DNA of 64,000 nucleotides from Mixophyes australis (GCA_036250195.1 JAVHZZ010000008.1:5084934-5148933); one strand, 5' to 3'; positions 21,623-38,783 are shown, counted from the stretch's first letter. Made by a program: numbers and translations. The notes: generated by a model from the sequence alone, not told the origin.

Positions 21623-24168
21623 GTAAGTGACCAGAGCGGAGATCTCACCCCTGGTGCCTCATTGCCGCTAGTGGGCATGTGGAGAGGTGGCAGGGCCCAT
21701 GGTGTGCCAGGCACCGGATGGAGGGAGGTCACCCCACTCTCACACCATGCCCTGAGCCTGGGAAGGATGGGCAGAGGGAGGTTCTGTAGTAAATGAGACT
21801 TTGTGGATGTTCAGTATAACTTGTTACTGGGAGATCCGTGATTGTCAGATTGTGGACTGTCAGCCACAGTGTTAAACGTGGAATAATAGATGTAGAAGTC
21901 CTGGTACTGGTTTTATTCACAGACTGTAGGAGAGAACCAGCAGAGGGAGGAGGACAACAAAGAACAATGGGACATCTTTTAGAAATGTATCACTTAGGAG
22001 ATCTGTTTGTAGTTACCAGCAGTTAGCAATTATGTATCCATTTCTTCAGTCAGTGTGAGGGGCCTCTGGCACCTTGCACTGCCCCATAATGAGGGATTAG
22101 GAACCTCAGAGGGGAGGCTGCCTGAGTTGACATAAACCCTTTGTATGAGAGGTAGCTGCACCTTTTGGGTCAGTTCTAAGTAGGTGAGAGTTGAAGGCAG
22201 CAATGCACTGTGGGTGTGAGGTTCTTGGGAGGGGATAGATGTGTGTGGCTCAGATAATGCTGAACTATTCATATTGTATGACACGCATCATTTAGTAAGA
22301 AGAGACAACACTCCTTGAGAAGTCATGGAAGAGCTGTCAAAATATTGCATTGTCGGTAGGACTCATGTGACCAGCGTGTGGTTTCATGATGCCCTGTGTG
22401 CAGTCTCATGGTCTGTGATGTAACGTACACGCCTGTGTTCCTGTTGGCTGTTCAGTAGAATTTGGTCATGGCAGTTACTAATGTAGTAATGTTGTGGGTC
22501 TGGCAAGGTCAGATGCTGGGAAATACTCCCATTACACTTCCTTCCTATTCTGTGGTTCTGTAAGTTAAGGGTGCAGGGTTAGTAATTAGATTTAGCTGGA
22601 AGTCACTGGTTTTAGTTACACTGACCCAACAGGCTTATCCCCACCTCCAGTGGAGGTTACAAAGCCTAATTTACAAGTTCTTGTCCTGCACTAGAGGTGG
22701 TTATATCTCTCTTCCTCTTGTATATTAATATCTGTTTGTGATCATTGCACACGTTTACTTGCTAATAATACAGGTATTGGAACAGATTGCAGAAGTTTTG
22801 GATGAGACGGTTGAAACAAAGATGGATCATTTTAAGGAATCAATTAAAGATAATAATGTATCCTGTACCTGTTCCACTACAGCAGGCGTAGCAACATGTG
22901 GCTCTCAATTTTATATTATTTACACACAAAGAAGAAAAAATACAGCGCCTGATATTGTAGTAGTTTAAAAAGTTAAATCCAGAACAATTGGTGATGTTTA
23001 ATATGCGGATCAGATGTAAGAGTGAGGAACATCTATGTTAAGGTCCCAAGTTCACAAATTCAAGTCTTGACAAGCTCCAAAGCATACGGTAGAAAATACC
23101 AGAGATAGGGTGTTATCCTTTAGAATTATCAATATAACACCACTTCCACCACATGTGTGTATACATACCAGATATAAGAGAAAACAGGCTTATCTGTAAC
23201 AATCTCCGACACGGTGTATCCTCTGAGTTCATTATGTAACTCCAGTCATCTCATCCTCTTCTAATAAATATATAATATATATCTATCAGCCAAAGAACTA
23301 AGCACCCTATATCTCTGCAGATGTTGTGGCGCAGTATACTGTAGGTGTTTGCCACCAGGGGTTCAGCAGCCATTTAGCGCTGCATGCTGTAGATTTTGGC
23401 CGCCGGGGGTTTTCTTGCCGTGGTGCTGTATTGTGTAGACCAGTGATGAGCAATCTGATGCACTTCAGGGGCCGCGTGGGTGGCTTCTAAAGAGCCGCAC
23501 ATCACCTTTACGCTCAGTAATGAGATATAATAATACGTTTAATTAAAGAAAGAGACTCCTATCTGTAATATATCCGCAGGCATGTTACACAAGTGTTACG
23601 CTCTATAACAATGATAACATGTAATAAAGCAGGAAGGAGCTGGGGGCCACAGGAGCCACTTTTGTCCATCACGGCTGTATACGTTGGCCACCTGTGGATC
23701 GACTGCTGCTGCTGTGAAGCTACAAAGTCTTGGCATGCCAGTAAGCCAAAGACTGTTCGGCAATGCTGGGACTTCTAATTACACCAGCTACAGTCACAGG
23801 TCGTCTGTCTGTTGCATAGTTAGCATTGTAATTTTGTTGAAAAATGTTTGTGTGTGTTTTGGATGACGCTGGGCCTGGAGTGCGCCATGTGTTCCTCGCA
23901 TGCTTTAATTAACAGCCAAAAACAATTACTGATATGTACTAAAGGAAGGTTCACTTTACACTCTTTCTAGGAAGGTCAAAACACTTCAGAAGTTACTCAC
24001 TATACGGTCTGCCATATTTCTTTAAATGTCTGTCCCATGTTACTGACTTGGATGTATAAATACAGCAGACTTTTACATGCCTGTTTATTTAACAGACTAT
24101 GAAAGGAGAACATTTGGCCACCTTGCAATTCTCTGTATACATAACCACTGTATATCTAATCAGTTTCT
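21623..24168. other. Non-coding stretch with one MITE-like segment
   Basis: This is probably ELOVL1 first-intron DNA if the upstream exons are correct. About 23441-23700 starts CAGTGATGAGCAATC and contains 'ggggccgcgtgggtggc' and 'agagccgcaca', resembling non-autonomous hAT elements. Ends and duplication could not be fixed. Nothing else was recognised. Confidence 0.5.
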
Positions 24169-24185
24169 CATTTGTGAATCATTTT

Positions 24186-26254
24186 TATTTATTTTTTTTA
24201 ACTCAAAAGGTTTTTATTGAATTTTTTAGAAAAGCATATTACAAACATAGCAGTGGTTGCAGAGTACATACAGCAGATCAGTTATATTGAACAATCCACA
24301 CTGCTTAGATAAACAAGTAAATAAAAATGAGAAAAAATATTGGTACAGACAACAACACATCTTATGACCCAGTGTACATAAGCCGAAGACGGCAAAGAGA
24401 ACAGACAAGAAAAACAGACGGATAAAGGGGGGGGGGGGGGGGACGGGACAAGACAAGAGACTATCCGGTTATAGAAAGTGTACCAGTGGGTCTAGCCCAA
24501 GTACCCAACTTAACTCAAAAACCATTCCACAGTACTCACGGATCAAAGATTGAGCTGTGATTTGTAAAGTACTCATACCTTGTAAAGTACTCATACCATA
24601 TAAACCACTTAACAAGCGGGGAGGAAGCCCCTGTAGACAGATTAGAACCTATGGTTTCCATTTTGTAGCTATGTTGGATCTTGTTAATAATTTTAGGGAG
24701 TGCTGGAATTAGAGGTGATTTCCAGTTCTGGGCTATTGCAGCTCTTGCTGCAAGGAGAATATGTCCAGTGACATAATGATTGAGTCGCTGGAGATGTTTA
24801 GGATGCAGATGAAGTAAAGCCATATCTGGGGAAGGAGAGATATTATTTTTGGAGACCTGAGAGATTAAATGAAAGATTTCAGTCCACAATGGTTGAAGTT
24901 TCGAGCAAGACCAAAAGATGTGCATAAGCGTACCAATTTCACCACAATTCCCCCAACAATATTTAGATTCTGATGGCCAGATTTTATGCAGCTTATCTGG
25001 AGTAAGATATAACCTGTGAACAATTTTAGTCAACATTTCTGAATGGTTAATACACTTTGACATCTTATATATGTTTAGGAAGACTCTCCCCCATACCTCT
25101 TCTGAAATAGTGATATTTAGGTCAGATTCCCAGACAGCTTGAATCGGTAAAACCCCATTGTCAATGGGAGTTAAGAGTGTCCGGTACCATAGGGAAACTC
25201 CACCTGCGTGGGATGTAGGGGAGAAAATCACCTTGATACCAAGGGGGAGGGGTCCCATCACCCCCAAATGCGAGGGGCATGTTTGTAACCAGTGCCTTAC
25301 TTGAAGATATTTGTAAAAATCACGGACAGGGATATCATACTTAGCTTGTAATTGAGTGAAAGGGGGAAGAGACCCTCCCTCCAGGAGGTCCTGCACACGT
25401 CTGGCTCCTTGCCTGTGCCAAGAGTCAAGACGGAGGTCTGGTATTAGAGAGGCTAGAGGAAGGGAGCTGGTAGTCTGGGAAAAGGGACATCATCTTATCC
25501 CAGGTGGTGAGAGAATCTATTATGCTCCTTAATGTGAAGACTGGATTAGGTCTACTAGGTTTGTCCAGCCATAATAGATCTGCTAATGGGAATGGAGAGA
25601 GACTATGAGGTTCAATATCCACCCATGGTTTTTTCAGTGGGGCGGAGGCCTGCCAATCTCTAAGCTGATCCAAAATAGCCGCCTGTTGATATGCTTCTAG
25701 TTTGGGAGCGGCTAAGCCACCTTTTATTTTAGATCTGAACATTCTCTCTCTAGAGAGCCTAGACTTTTTGTTGTTCCAAATAAACTTGAACGCAATAGTA
25801 TAAAATTTCTTAAGAAGGGACATAGGAGTTATAAAGGGAACAGATACAGTATCTTCGGGAGCAACATCATCTTTACCGCTGCCACTCTACCAATCCAAGA
25901 TATCTCATAGTTTGTCCATGACTTTGCAAGCTTATCAAACTGTCCCAATAGTGGCTGGTAATTACACTCAATGACTAGCTTAGGATCCATAGGTATGCGT
26001 ATGCCTAAGTGTGTCATGTAAAGGGGACACCACTGGAAATTATAAAGCGATTTCAAAGAATTCAAAGCTTCTTGTGTGAGGGCCACCGGTAAAACCTCTG
26101 TTTTAACAGTGTTTAGTTTATAATAAGATACTTTTGAGTACTCTTTCAGGGTTCTAGATACTGCAGGGATAGAAGTCTCAGGATTTGTAATAAATAGAAG
26201 TAGGTCATCAGCAAAGAGACAGATCTTATGATGGTATTTACCGATAACCGTGCC
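24186..26254 (-). mobile_element. 5'-truncated L1/Tx1-type LINE with perfect 17-bp target duplication
   Basis: The minus strand carries RT from the FADDLLLF catalytic motif (start of the 25829-26257 frame), then GIRIPMDPK, ISWIGRVAAVKMMLLPKILYLF, FKFIWNNKKSRL, GGLAAPKLEAY and a Cys/His-containing C-terminal region (CWGNCGEIGTLMHIFWSC). The coding sequence is split over three frames, with breaks near 25.82 and 25.41 kb. The 3' end is an A-rich tail (plus strand 'tatttatttttttt' from 24186). Flanks are CATTTGTGAATCATTTT at 24169-24185 and the same at 26255-26271. It is a dead copy in the direction opposite to ELOVL1. Confidence 0.95.
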
Positions 26255-26836
26255 CATTTGTGAATCATTTTAAAGTTGAATTAATAAACTGTGTTTTTAT
26301 TTGTGACCGAAGATTGTCTTTGCACAATACAATGAAATATAACCATTTGTATCGCAGTCTAGGAACTTTTACACATGTTTTCCAGTCTAAGTGATGGAGA
26401 TGTGTTTTAGGAGTGTATCTAAAGTGCTTCAACCACCACCCATCCGGCCATGGCCTATAAAATGCTGTTTCATGTCTCTCTGTTGTAGATTTCAGTCTGT
26501 CCTTAGCAGGTCACCACAGAGGCCATTTGCAACGATTATTCCCCAGCTGCAGGCTTTTAGGGAAGATGTTTGTAGAAGATTGTTACTAATTGCATCACAC
26601 ACGTTCCCCTAACAAACTTCATCAGTCACATATTAACAGAATCACTGCAGCATAGTCAGCGGATCACAGGTGCAATGACCATATTCTGTCACTGTGACAT
26701 AGTCTTTATATTCTGTAAGAGAGTCCTTTATCTACAATGCAGGATGCTCAGTCCTCACTCTCTGCTTCCCAAGGTGGTGGAGCTTTGTCATACATTGGTA
26801 AAACCTATAGGCTCATCTCTTGTACAGTGTGTATAT

Positions 26837-30380
<3,544 letters not shown>

Positions 30381-30382
30381 AA

Positions 30383-30720
30383 AGCTGGGTACACACTGCA
30401 GAAATTTCTACCGATACGATAGTGTTAACGATATTACCGACGACTGAAATATATTGATGCATACACACTACACATGTTTTATCTTCATCTCTCATAACAA
30501 TCTGCTGAAAAGATGGTGACTCTGTACCCTGTACAGATATCTGCCTATGCTGCTGATGGTGAGTGCGTACACACTGCCACATTTGTCCTCCATTTATAGA
30601 GATATTTAGTCCGTTTATAAAGTCAATTCATAGGATACGATGAGCTTTGGAATTTTGAATGATTGTTGGAGCGTGCACACTATTGTGATATTGGGCCGCA
30701 CAGTCGTTTTATCGTGTGAT
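30383..30720. mobile_element. Partial copy of the 'gctgggtacacac' element
   Basis: It begins GCTGGGTACACACTGCAG at about 30385, like the left end of the 31.53-kb element, and includes further 'acacact' segments near 30463 and 30570. No matching right end was found. Confidence 0.4.
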
Positions 30721-31348
30721 TGGCGCAGTGATCAGGTGAAAAATCTGCAGCGTTTAACTAGCCTAAGCGTTTGTTGCAGCAGATATAAAATATTCAATGA
30801 GTATGAGAAACGCTCCATACACTGTCTGTGTTATCTCGGTCCAGGCTGTGTGTCTGGTACCCAGCACTTCCGCTGTCGGTGACCGTATAGCAGCGGTTCT
30901 GATCAGAGGCTGACAGTCTCCAGTGGTTTTAACAGATGCTGCTCTCGTGTGGTAATGCCAGGCTCCGGCACAAACAGGATTTAAGTAAGATAATCAATGG
31001 ATGGCACATAGAATGAACAGCCTTTGTTAAAAGACCTATTACGCCTCACCTACCAATGGCAATCCATACACTAGAGCAGTGTACAGTGCAATGAATTTGC
31101 TATTGTGGGAAGCACTTTTTTTTTTTTTTTTTTTCATCTGCTTTTTCTTGCGTTGAGTATGTTATATTCAATTTTTTGGGAGGGTGGTTTGTTAAGATTC
31201 ATTAGTAGATTACCGTAGGATGGTGCTGGATGCAACTTGTAGCTAAAATGTAGTTTACAGAGCTGGATCAATCGCAAAGCTTGGACAAAATATTAAGCTC
31301 ATTTTAAAGCTACTTCCAGCGTAGACAGGTCAGCGACACGATAAATCA

Positions 31349-31440
31349 GGCCTGGCCAACCTGTGGCTTTCCAGGTGTTGTGAAACTACAGTCCCCAGCA
31401 TGCTTTGCCTATAGCTTTTCACTATTACACGGCTAGACAG
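31349..31440. mobile_element. hAT-type MITE fragment
   Basis: Contains 'ggccaacctgtggctttccaggtgttgtgaaactacagtccccagcatgc', matching the body of the complete 43.16-kb element. The right end is not resolved. Confidence 0.6.
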
Positions 31441-31530
31441 ACTAATTCTAAACCATAAGTTGCCAAGCAATTAAAATATTCATGCTGAAGATCTCTAGGA
31501 CATGGTCACAAATTGGACTCCGTTAGTGAG

Positions 31531-31953
31531 GCTGGGTACAAACTACAGTGTTTTCAGTTGCTTATCGGGCCAGTCACACAATATACAACCATCAGCCCAA
31601 TATGTCATTAGTGTGTATACATTGCATCGATGAGCGACTTCCGCTCCAAAGCACAACGTATCGTTTGATTTTTAAACCAGGCTAAAAATGTCATTCAGCG
31701 ATGGAACGATGCCGCTCCAATCCTGCAGTATGTAAGCACTCGGGACCAGCAGTGTCCATAGATCTCTATGGAGTGTGCAGAGTCATGAGGTTTTCAGCCG
31801 ATGGTTAGGACAGATGAAGGTTAATCGTGTGAAACATGTTTTGTGTGTAGAAGATTCGGCATGCTGACTTTTTATTTTCCAATTTTTATAAAATTGGTAG
31901 TAAAATTGTTAAGAATATCGCATAGGGAGAAAGTTTGTATAGTGTGTACCCAG
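31531..31953. mobile_element. DNA transposon-like element with inverted ends
   Basis: The left end GCTGGGTACAAACTACAG and right end ...GTGTGTACCCAGC are inverted copies with few mismatches. The interior has no transposase. The target duplication is not clear, so the superfamily is unassigned. Confidence 0.6.
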
Positions 31954-32737
31954 CCTAAGATTTCAGCTGTAGCAGAGACCTGGTGATACTTGTGGGGATC
32001 AGGGGATTCTACATAGATGAATTTCTAGGGGTGCATAGAAGTTCCACGTTAAATTAAATAGTCTGTGCCTGAGCGTGGTAGGATCTCCCCGCAGGGACTG
32101 TAAAGAGACCTGTGATCTCCCTCCTCTTGTTATACTCTGCATTGTATCATTGTCCTTGTCTCATCCATGGGACGGCTGCTTATCATGTATCAGAACTATT
32201 TAGCATCACTTACATCTCGCTCTAAGTTACACATGATGAGAGAGAGGAGGGAACAATAGGACAAGTCTGGAATAAAGGCTCCCCGTGTATCAGAGGAATT
32301 AATGGGGTGTTGACTCCTTTATATGTCGCAGACAACCAGGTTTTAATTAGTGTTAGTAAATATTGAGTGCTAATGTTTATACAATAACAATAACAAAAGG
32401 TTACTTGAGAACTTCTAGATAACATCAGAACTCTTTATTTTACATTATCTGGGATTCTGATCAAAATAAGAACAACTATTAGGGATGGTTCATACTTGTG
32501 TGTTTGTGACGTTGTTCTCATGAGAGGAGGGATTCATCAAAAACATTTTCATTCTTTTTTTTAATGCAGATTTCTGACTTGTCTTTCTATTGGCTAGATG
32601 TACAGTGTATCTGCCCAAAAATATGCTGCATACGGAGTTTAAATATGCACCTCACCCCCACAAAAAATGCACCTCGCCCTAATAAAACTGTCTGTGTTTG
32701 TTTTGTCCGATTTTCATCTAGGTGAGGGGTGTTGTCA

Positions 32738-32832
32738 TTCTGTGATTCTCCAACTGCTGTGCAAGTACAACTCCCAGCCAGCCCGGTTTTGCTGGGACTT
32801 GTAGTCCCACAACAGCAGGAGAGCCAGACTCT
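32738..32832. mobile_element. Short palindromic MITE (hAT-type body)
   Basis: Two arms, 'tctccaactgctgtgcaagtacaactccc' and 'gggacttgtagtcccacaacagcaggaga', face each other across 'agccagcccggttttgct'. The body matches the 'tgctgggacttgtagt' family. Overlapping minus-strand frames are not genes. Confidence 0.65.
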
Positions 32833-32899
32833 CGATTGTTGGACAAACTGGATGAACTTGTTCTGAAGCACACCAACGTGGTGTTTGCAGCGTGCCGAG

Positions 32900-34330
32900 T
32901 CTTGTAGACATGTGGGATCTGTACATTTGTGGTTGTGTAGATTTGTGCAGCGAGACTCAGCCGGATACACACATTCTCCACCACATACTCCCTCTCGCAG
33001 CAACTCGCTGCTAGCAGAGCTTTAAATAGTGCAACTTATGTAAATATATCTGGATAATGTCAGCCTTTTGGTGTATTTCTGCTCCAGCAATAATCTATAT
33101 GGAGAGTTGTCCCTAATCCTACATTCCGCACTCCTGGAAGTTGGTTTGTGTTATCTGAAGTAACGTTCCGCCATCCCAGTCCTGCGATTTAACCCCATTG
33201 GGCGAAGTTGACACTAATTCCAGCCAGACACACGATGGGACCCCTGTATCACTGTTCACAGAGGTGGTCTCTGTTCAGTAGTTTTATTTACTCCTCAGTG
33301 TCCCACTAGTCCTAGAAATCCACACATCATATATATTAAATGTGCACAGCCATCAATGTCCGATCTTGCAGTAATGTAACATTTGGTTACTTACAATATG
33401 TGTGGCCTTTGCTTAATAAGGGGCTCTGGATCCCACGTCTCTGGGAAGTGACCGGTCATAGTGAAGACTATCCACGGACTATCCTGCAGAGAGGGGAACA
33501 GTGATCTTGGCCTCCGTGGTTTCCGTTGTCGGCGTGGGGAGGATTGAGAGTTACTTGGGCTTTAGTCCATGTCTGTGGATAGTGTCGCCCTCAAAACCCT
33601 GGGCTGTCGGCGCTCTGCAGGTATTCTTGGCCTCCTGGAATAGGGTGTCTACCTATGGGCTCCACGCTGATGGTTATTTAGGCTTCCCACCACCCCCTAC
33701 TATATGTTTTGGGAAGAGACAGAACGGGTGAGAATTAGAGAAAATGCGTTAATCATCTACAGAGTGACGACCGCTTCAAAGTAGTTTGAGAAAGTAGAAG
33801 TGTTGATTAATTCAGTAAGTGATAAATAACTTTACAGAGCAATACATATTGTTATACTCCGAATATAAGGTGTACATGTAACATTTTATACGTCCATGTA
33901 GACCGGATGAATGTACTCCGACACCTCTATAGCCCCTGTTCTGGGCATCTCTCCATCACTTGGAGGGGCACGGTCAGAAATATTTGTGTATAATGTGTGT
34001 CTATAGTTAAACATGGGTTTTTCGTTCCATATTTTATTCAAGTTAAATTATCCACAAACACTTACATTAGTTGTAATTGCTGCTTGGTGAAGGAGCTGTA
34101 ATTGTAATCACTGTAACATTTATCCCTTCATCTTTTGGTTGTACAGCCAGACCAATGAAATGTACACTGATACATCAACACAAAGCATAAAATAAAAACT
34201 TTTTTTTTTTAATGGAATATTTTGTATCCTTGTATTTTACGTAATATAGCAATTTTTTTGTGATGTTTTACATGTACTGTGATATAAACATACCCTCCAG
34301 TCATTGCTAAACTCCAATATCCGTCTGTGT
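32900..34330. other. Non-coding stretch before the first ELOVL1 coding exon
   Basis: No convincing exon, RNA gene or element was recognised. A 76-codon plus frame (33501-33731) has no family motif. Confidence 0.45.
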
Positions 34331-34355
34331 CGCCAGGTTGTGAGCAGCTGGGAAG

Positions 34356-37300
34356 ATGGAGGTCGTACTATCGCAGTGGACGCAGCGCTATCATGAGTTC
34401 ATGAAGGGTTCAGGTAAAATGCGCATCCTCTTTTCTATCGTACATTGAAGTGGACTTGGCAACTACATACAGTGGATACAGACGTTGAACTAATGACCTC
34501 ACTGAGGCATGAGGCACTTCCCACAATCTGACTGCTTCCACTATGTGTAGACAATTGGTCATTTTTCACAATGCAAAACGGAATAAAGTGCCCTAGATTG
34601 TGAGTTCTTCAGACCAATGATTGAAATGTTACTATCCCTTATTTATATAGTGCCAACATCTGTAAATACACTTGTGAATCTCCCGTTGTTACTATTCTGA
34701 AATGTTGTGTACACAGAAGATGCAAATTCTATAAAGAGCTGGAAATACAACATTATTCAAATATTATGTACGTGTCTCACCTGTCCCCTCAGCTGCTCGT
34801 CTCTCATCTGTCAGCGGATGTGTGGGTTCACGTAGGGTGCTGCGGGCCCCGTGCCTCTCTCCCTGATCTCATACATGACCACAGACGTTGTGTTCTGGGC
34901 TAGTAATTACCCCCCCACACCCCCCCCCCCCTCCCCCAAGTTATCTGCTGCCGCCGTCTTATTTATGTTTGTTTTAACCCTTTCTGCATCAACTGTAATC
35001 TCTCCCCAGATCCAAGAATAAGTCATTACCCCCTCATGCACTCTCCCTTCCTACCCATGTCCATTCTGGTGGGGTATGTCTTCTTTGTGCTGTCCCTGGG
35101 GCCTCGAATCATGGCCAACCGGAAGGCCTTTGACCTCAAGCCGTTGATGGTGGTTTATAATTTCAGCCTGGTGGCCCTCTCTGCTTACATAGTATACGAG
35201 GTAAGCTGCATCACAAGAAGAGGTAGTTATCCTGTAGAGCCTACTGGTATGCTGGGACTTGTGGTTCCACAGCAGGCAAAGTGCTTCGGGTCACCTACCT
35301 CTGCTTTAGGGCAACACATTTGTATGTATACATTCCTGGGGCGTGTTTTCTTGAACTGTGCTTGGTTGGGGTGTGGTACTTAATTCTGCACTTATGATTG
35401 GCGCTATGTAAACAACAATATCACGGAGCGTTATACAGAAGATCAGTGATCTTTCATGGAAGTCTCCAAGCCATAGGAGCTTACAATCTAATTTCCCTAC
35501 CGCACATACACATTTTGTCAGCAGCCAATTAACCTACCAGCGTGTTTTTGGACTGTGGGAGGAAACCAGAGCACCCGAAGGTCACACACGCAAACACTGG
35601 AAGAACATACATGCTCCACACGGATAGGGCCCTGGAATCTATCTCGATTCTTACCTATACTGGGCAGGGGGTAATTATTGGCTGTGGTGATGTCATTCAG
35701 CCAATGGGGAGAGACCAGTAAGTAACTGACTGATACTTTTACCAATATTGGCGATGCCACCGAGACTATTGATACAGATAATGACTGAGCCCCCAGAAAA
35801 AAGGGTAGAAACATTGGATATATGTTAAAATAAATCATTAATAAAGAAATGTACTTGTTTATCTAGAAATTATAGGGGGGTATTCAATTGTTCCTCCGGG
35901 CGCCGCCGGAACGAGCGCGTTAAAAACATTACCGTTTATACGGTAAACTTGCGCGTAAAAACCGTTAATACGGTAGTTTACTCGCTGAATTTCATCTCGC
36001 AGCGAGATGAAATTCAGCGAGTAATTACCGTATAAGCGGTAATAGTTTAAACGCGCTCGTTCCGGCGGCGCCCAGAGGAACAATTGAATACCCCCTTATA
36101 TGTTTTGTTTAAAGGATAATTCCACATTCACTAAAAAACCTAATATAAGATAACCTAACCGCATAATCTCCCACCGCCACCTCCTTTATATTTCAGGTAG
36201 CTGTAATTGGCATTGAGTTTTAGGGATATCCTACTCCATCTGCATATGGAGAACGTCCCAACCAACGGTGTCATTACCCAGCGTCACTGAGTTACAAGTC
36301 CCAGCAAGACTAACTGGATGATTATAGGTTATTGACGCCTCACAATCCATGCTGGAGAGTGATGGCCGAGTCTGTATAGTTACAGGGGAACCTTATATAT
36401 GGGTCTGTTAATGCTGCTGCCATTGATACCCTTCATATGACTTGGGGCATATGTTCTCCCAGGCGGCTTTAATTTAACATCTGGCGGCTCGTTCTGAACA
36501 GATTCTCGCAGGTCTGATACTGAGAGCAGTTTAGATGTTTATTACAGGATGTAAGACAGATACAGTATCGTTATCCAGTATTGATAACACTTACAGCCGC
36601 TCTAATGATAACTGCCTGTAATGACGTGATATTTATGGGTAATTTCTTTTCTTCAGTTCCTTATGTCGGGCTGGTTGACTGGTTACACCTGGCGGTGTGA
36701 TCCTGTGGATGAGTCTCATTCTCCGATGGCCCTACGGGTGAGTGTGCGCACGGCCTGGTGACGGCACCGTGCCCCTTTACCCTTCCTGCAGCGCTGCCTG
36801 ACACCTGCTGAACTTTGCACCATAAACAGAGTGGTGATAAGCGGCTGTTATCTCCCGTTATCTGTATTCCTTCATTACCAGTCATAGTAACCTGCACCCT
36901 GACTCCCCTTCCCCTCACCTGGCGCCGCTTAGATTTATGACGTCTAATCTGTTCCTGACCGTTGGGACATAGAGTTTTGTTTTTTTCATTGTTTTCTTTA
37001 AAGTTCCGTCCCTGATCTAAAGATTTGGAAGACTGTGTTTGCTGACAAGTGATACATTGTAATCTATATCTTCCTTTCTTCCCCTCCGTAGATGGTACAA
37101 GTGGCGTGGCTCTTCTTGTTCTCTAAATTTATTGAACTGCTTGATACAGTAAGTGTCGATTCTTGTCATTTACATTACACTGACACTACATCATTCGCTA
37201 GAGGCCAATAATACACACGTAGTGTCCAAAGGCCTTGTCAATGCAGATTTTTCACCAACATAAAATTCACCCACACCAAACGGGCACCAATATCTCTATA

Positions 37301-38783
37301 CATGTACGGTGACCTATTCAGAAGTATTGAAAAACCAATCCTTTACCATAAATGTAATTAATTACTATTTGCATAGAAAATGTATACATTAATATCACTG
37401 AAAACCATATTAAATGCACTAAACCCTCTGCCCTCTTACAAAATCTTTTTTTACATTCATTCACATTGTATTATCGAAGCTGTTTGTATTTACCTGTTTT
37501 GCTATATTTAATTTTTTATTCAGTTTTTACATATAGTGTCTTGTATGTTCCTGTCATATGTCCCTTACACTAAGCTGCAGTAACGTTGTGTGCGCAGTTC
37601 ATGTATAAAGCTACTAGAGGGTTATAAAATCTCTGGATTTAAAGGGGCTTTCTGCCTTCACCTGACTTTAATCACACTGGTGCAAATCTATATTCTTTAT
37701 TTTCCCCGACTTCCCTCTGTGCTTTTGAGCACAGAAAACCTTGTATGTATTTGTTGCCCTTGAATACAACACAAAACTGCACTGTGGATGCAGCGTAGAG
37801 CTGTGTTGTACCCAGGGACAGACAACTTTACCTGTGAAATGAATGGAAAATCATTGGTTGAAAATAAAGCAATACATTCCATGAAACTTGCAAAAGGATG
37901 TGTAGAAATCACAATATTGAGTCTCTGAGAGTGAACCTCTCACTCCTGCCCAATCCCTCTCCCCCCCCCCCCCCTTTTAATTTTACCTAGCGGCCGAGAC
38001 GTCCTCGTTTCGCTACAATGTTCCACTGACACGATGTCACCGGCTTTGTGTTTTCTGTGTCCCGTCTCAGTTCTCGCTTCTTATTCGCTACAGGTTTTCT
38101 TTGTGTTGAGGAAAAAAAACGGTCAGATCACGTTCTTGCACATCTTCCATCACTCGGTCCTGCCCCTGAGCTGGTGGTGGGGAGTCAAGTTCGGTCCAGG
38201 TGAGGACACCCGCCGGCTGTTTGACATTGGAACATTTGTTGGGTGCGTCTTCTCATGACGACTGATTGATCTCTCTGTTTTTACCGCTAGGTGGTATGGG
38301 ATCTTTCCACGCCATGATCAATTCTCTGGTCCACGTCATCATGTACTTCTACTACGGACTGTCTGCTGCCGGGCCCCAATTCCAGAAGTACCTGTGGTGG
38401 AAGAAGCACATGACGGCCATCCAGCTGGTAAGAGAATGGACGCACTCGGTAGAAAGCGTTATGGAAACGATATTTAATGATTCCATGATTCCGTGTTCCC
38501 CTCCTCCCTCCAAGTCACCCTTTTTTGCTTTGTCTCACAGATCCAGTTTGTGTTGGTCTCCATCCACATTACTCAGTATTACTTCATGCCCAGCTGTGAC
38601 TATCAGTTCCCCATCTTCATCCATCTCATTTGGATCTACGGCACAGTCTTCTTCATCCTGTTTTCCAATTTCTGGTACCAGGCATACACCAAAGGAAGAC
38701 GCCTCCCCAAGGCCAGCGCCGCTTCCAACGGAGCAGTTCATCAGAACGGCAAAGCTAAGAACGGCAAGGCCAAGGCAAACTAG
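34356..38783 (+). CDS. ELOVL1: Very-long-chain fatty acid elongase 1 (seven coding exons)
   Basis: Coding exons are 34356-34413, 35010-35200, 36657-36737, 37092-37148, 38094-38199, 38291-38427 and 38541-38783. All introns are GT-AG, phases agree, and the total is 873 bases (290 aa; human is about 279). ELOVL1 is a multi-pass ER enzyme that condenses malonyl-CoA with long saturated and monounsaturated acyl-CoA, feeding C24 sphingolipid synthesis. The histidine box HxxHH lies at residues 145-149 (HIFHH). Other family blocks are [78 protein letters not shown] and [15 protein letters not shown]. The C-terminus KAKAN keeps the KxKxx ER-retrieval form seen in the human protein. The extra length lies mainly at the N-terminus and in a Lys/Asn/Ala-rich tail. 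The start is the first ATG of the exon, 19 bases after its acceptor. Confidence 0.97.
35415..35637 (-). mobile_element. SINE copy in ELOVL1 intron
   Basis: On the minus strand: 'gtgtgcgtttgcgtg'-like, 'tttcctcccacagtccaaaaacacgctggtaggttaattggct', 'gattgtaagctcctatgg'. It lacks a clear tRNA-like head and is a diverged member of the family. Confidence 0.75.
35875..36095. mobile_element. Near-perfect palindromic MITE in ELOVL1 intron
   Basis: The whole 221-bp element is an inverted repeat: GGGGGTATTCAATTGTTCCTC at the left and its complement at the right, with inner arms such as 'cgctgaatttcatctcg' and 'cgagatgaaattcagcg' meeting near 36002. TTATA flanks both sides (35870-35874 and 36096-36100), so the duplication could be TTATA, TTA or TA. 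It has no coding capacity. Confidence 0.88.

Noticed and set aside
22738..22968. Small plus-strand exon-like ORF (EQIAEVLDETVETKMDHF)
   Set aside because: An acceptor-like AG precedes it, but no donor, partner exon or family match was found. Chance is more likely.
32587..33003. Overlapping minus-strand ORFs up to 138 codons
   Set aside because: They run through a hAT-type MITE palindrome and surrounding non-coding DNA; no family resemblance.
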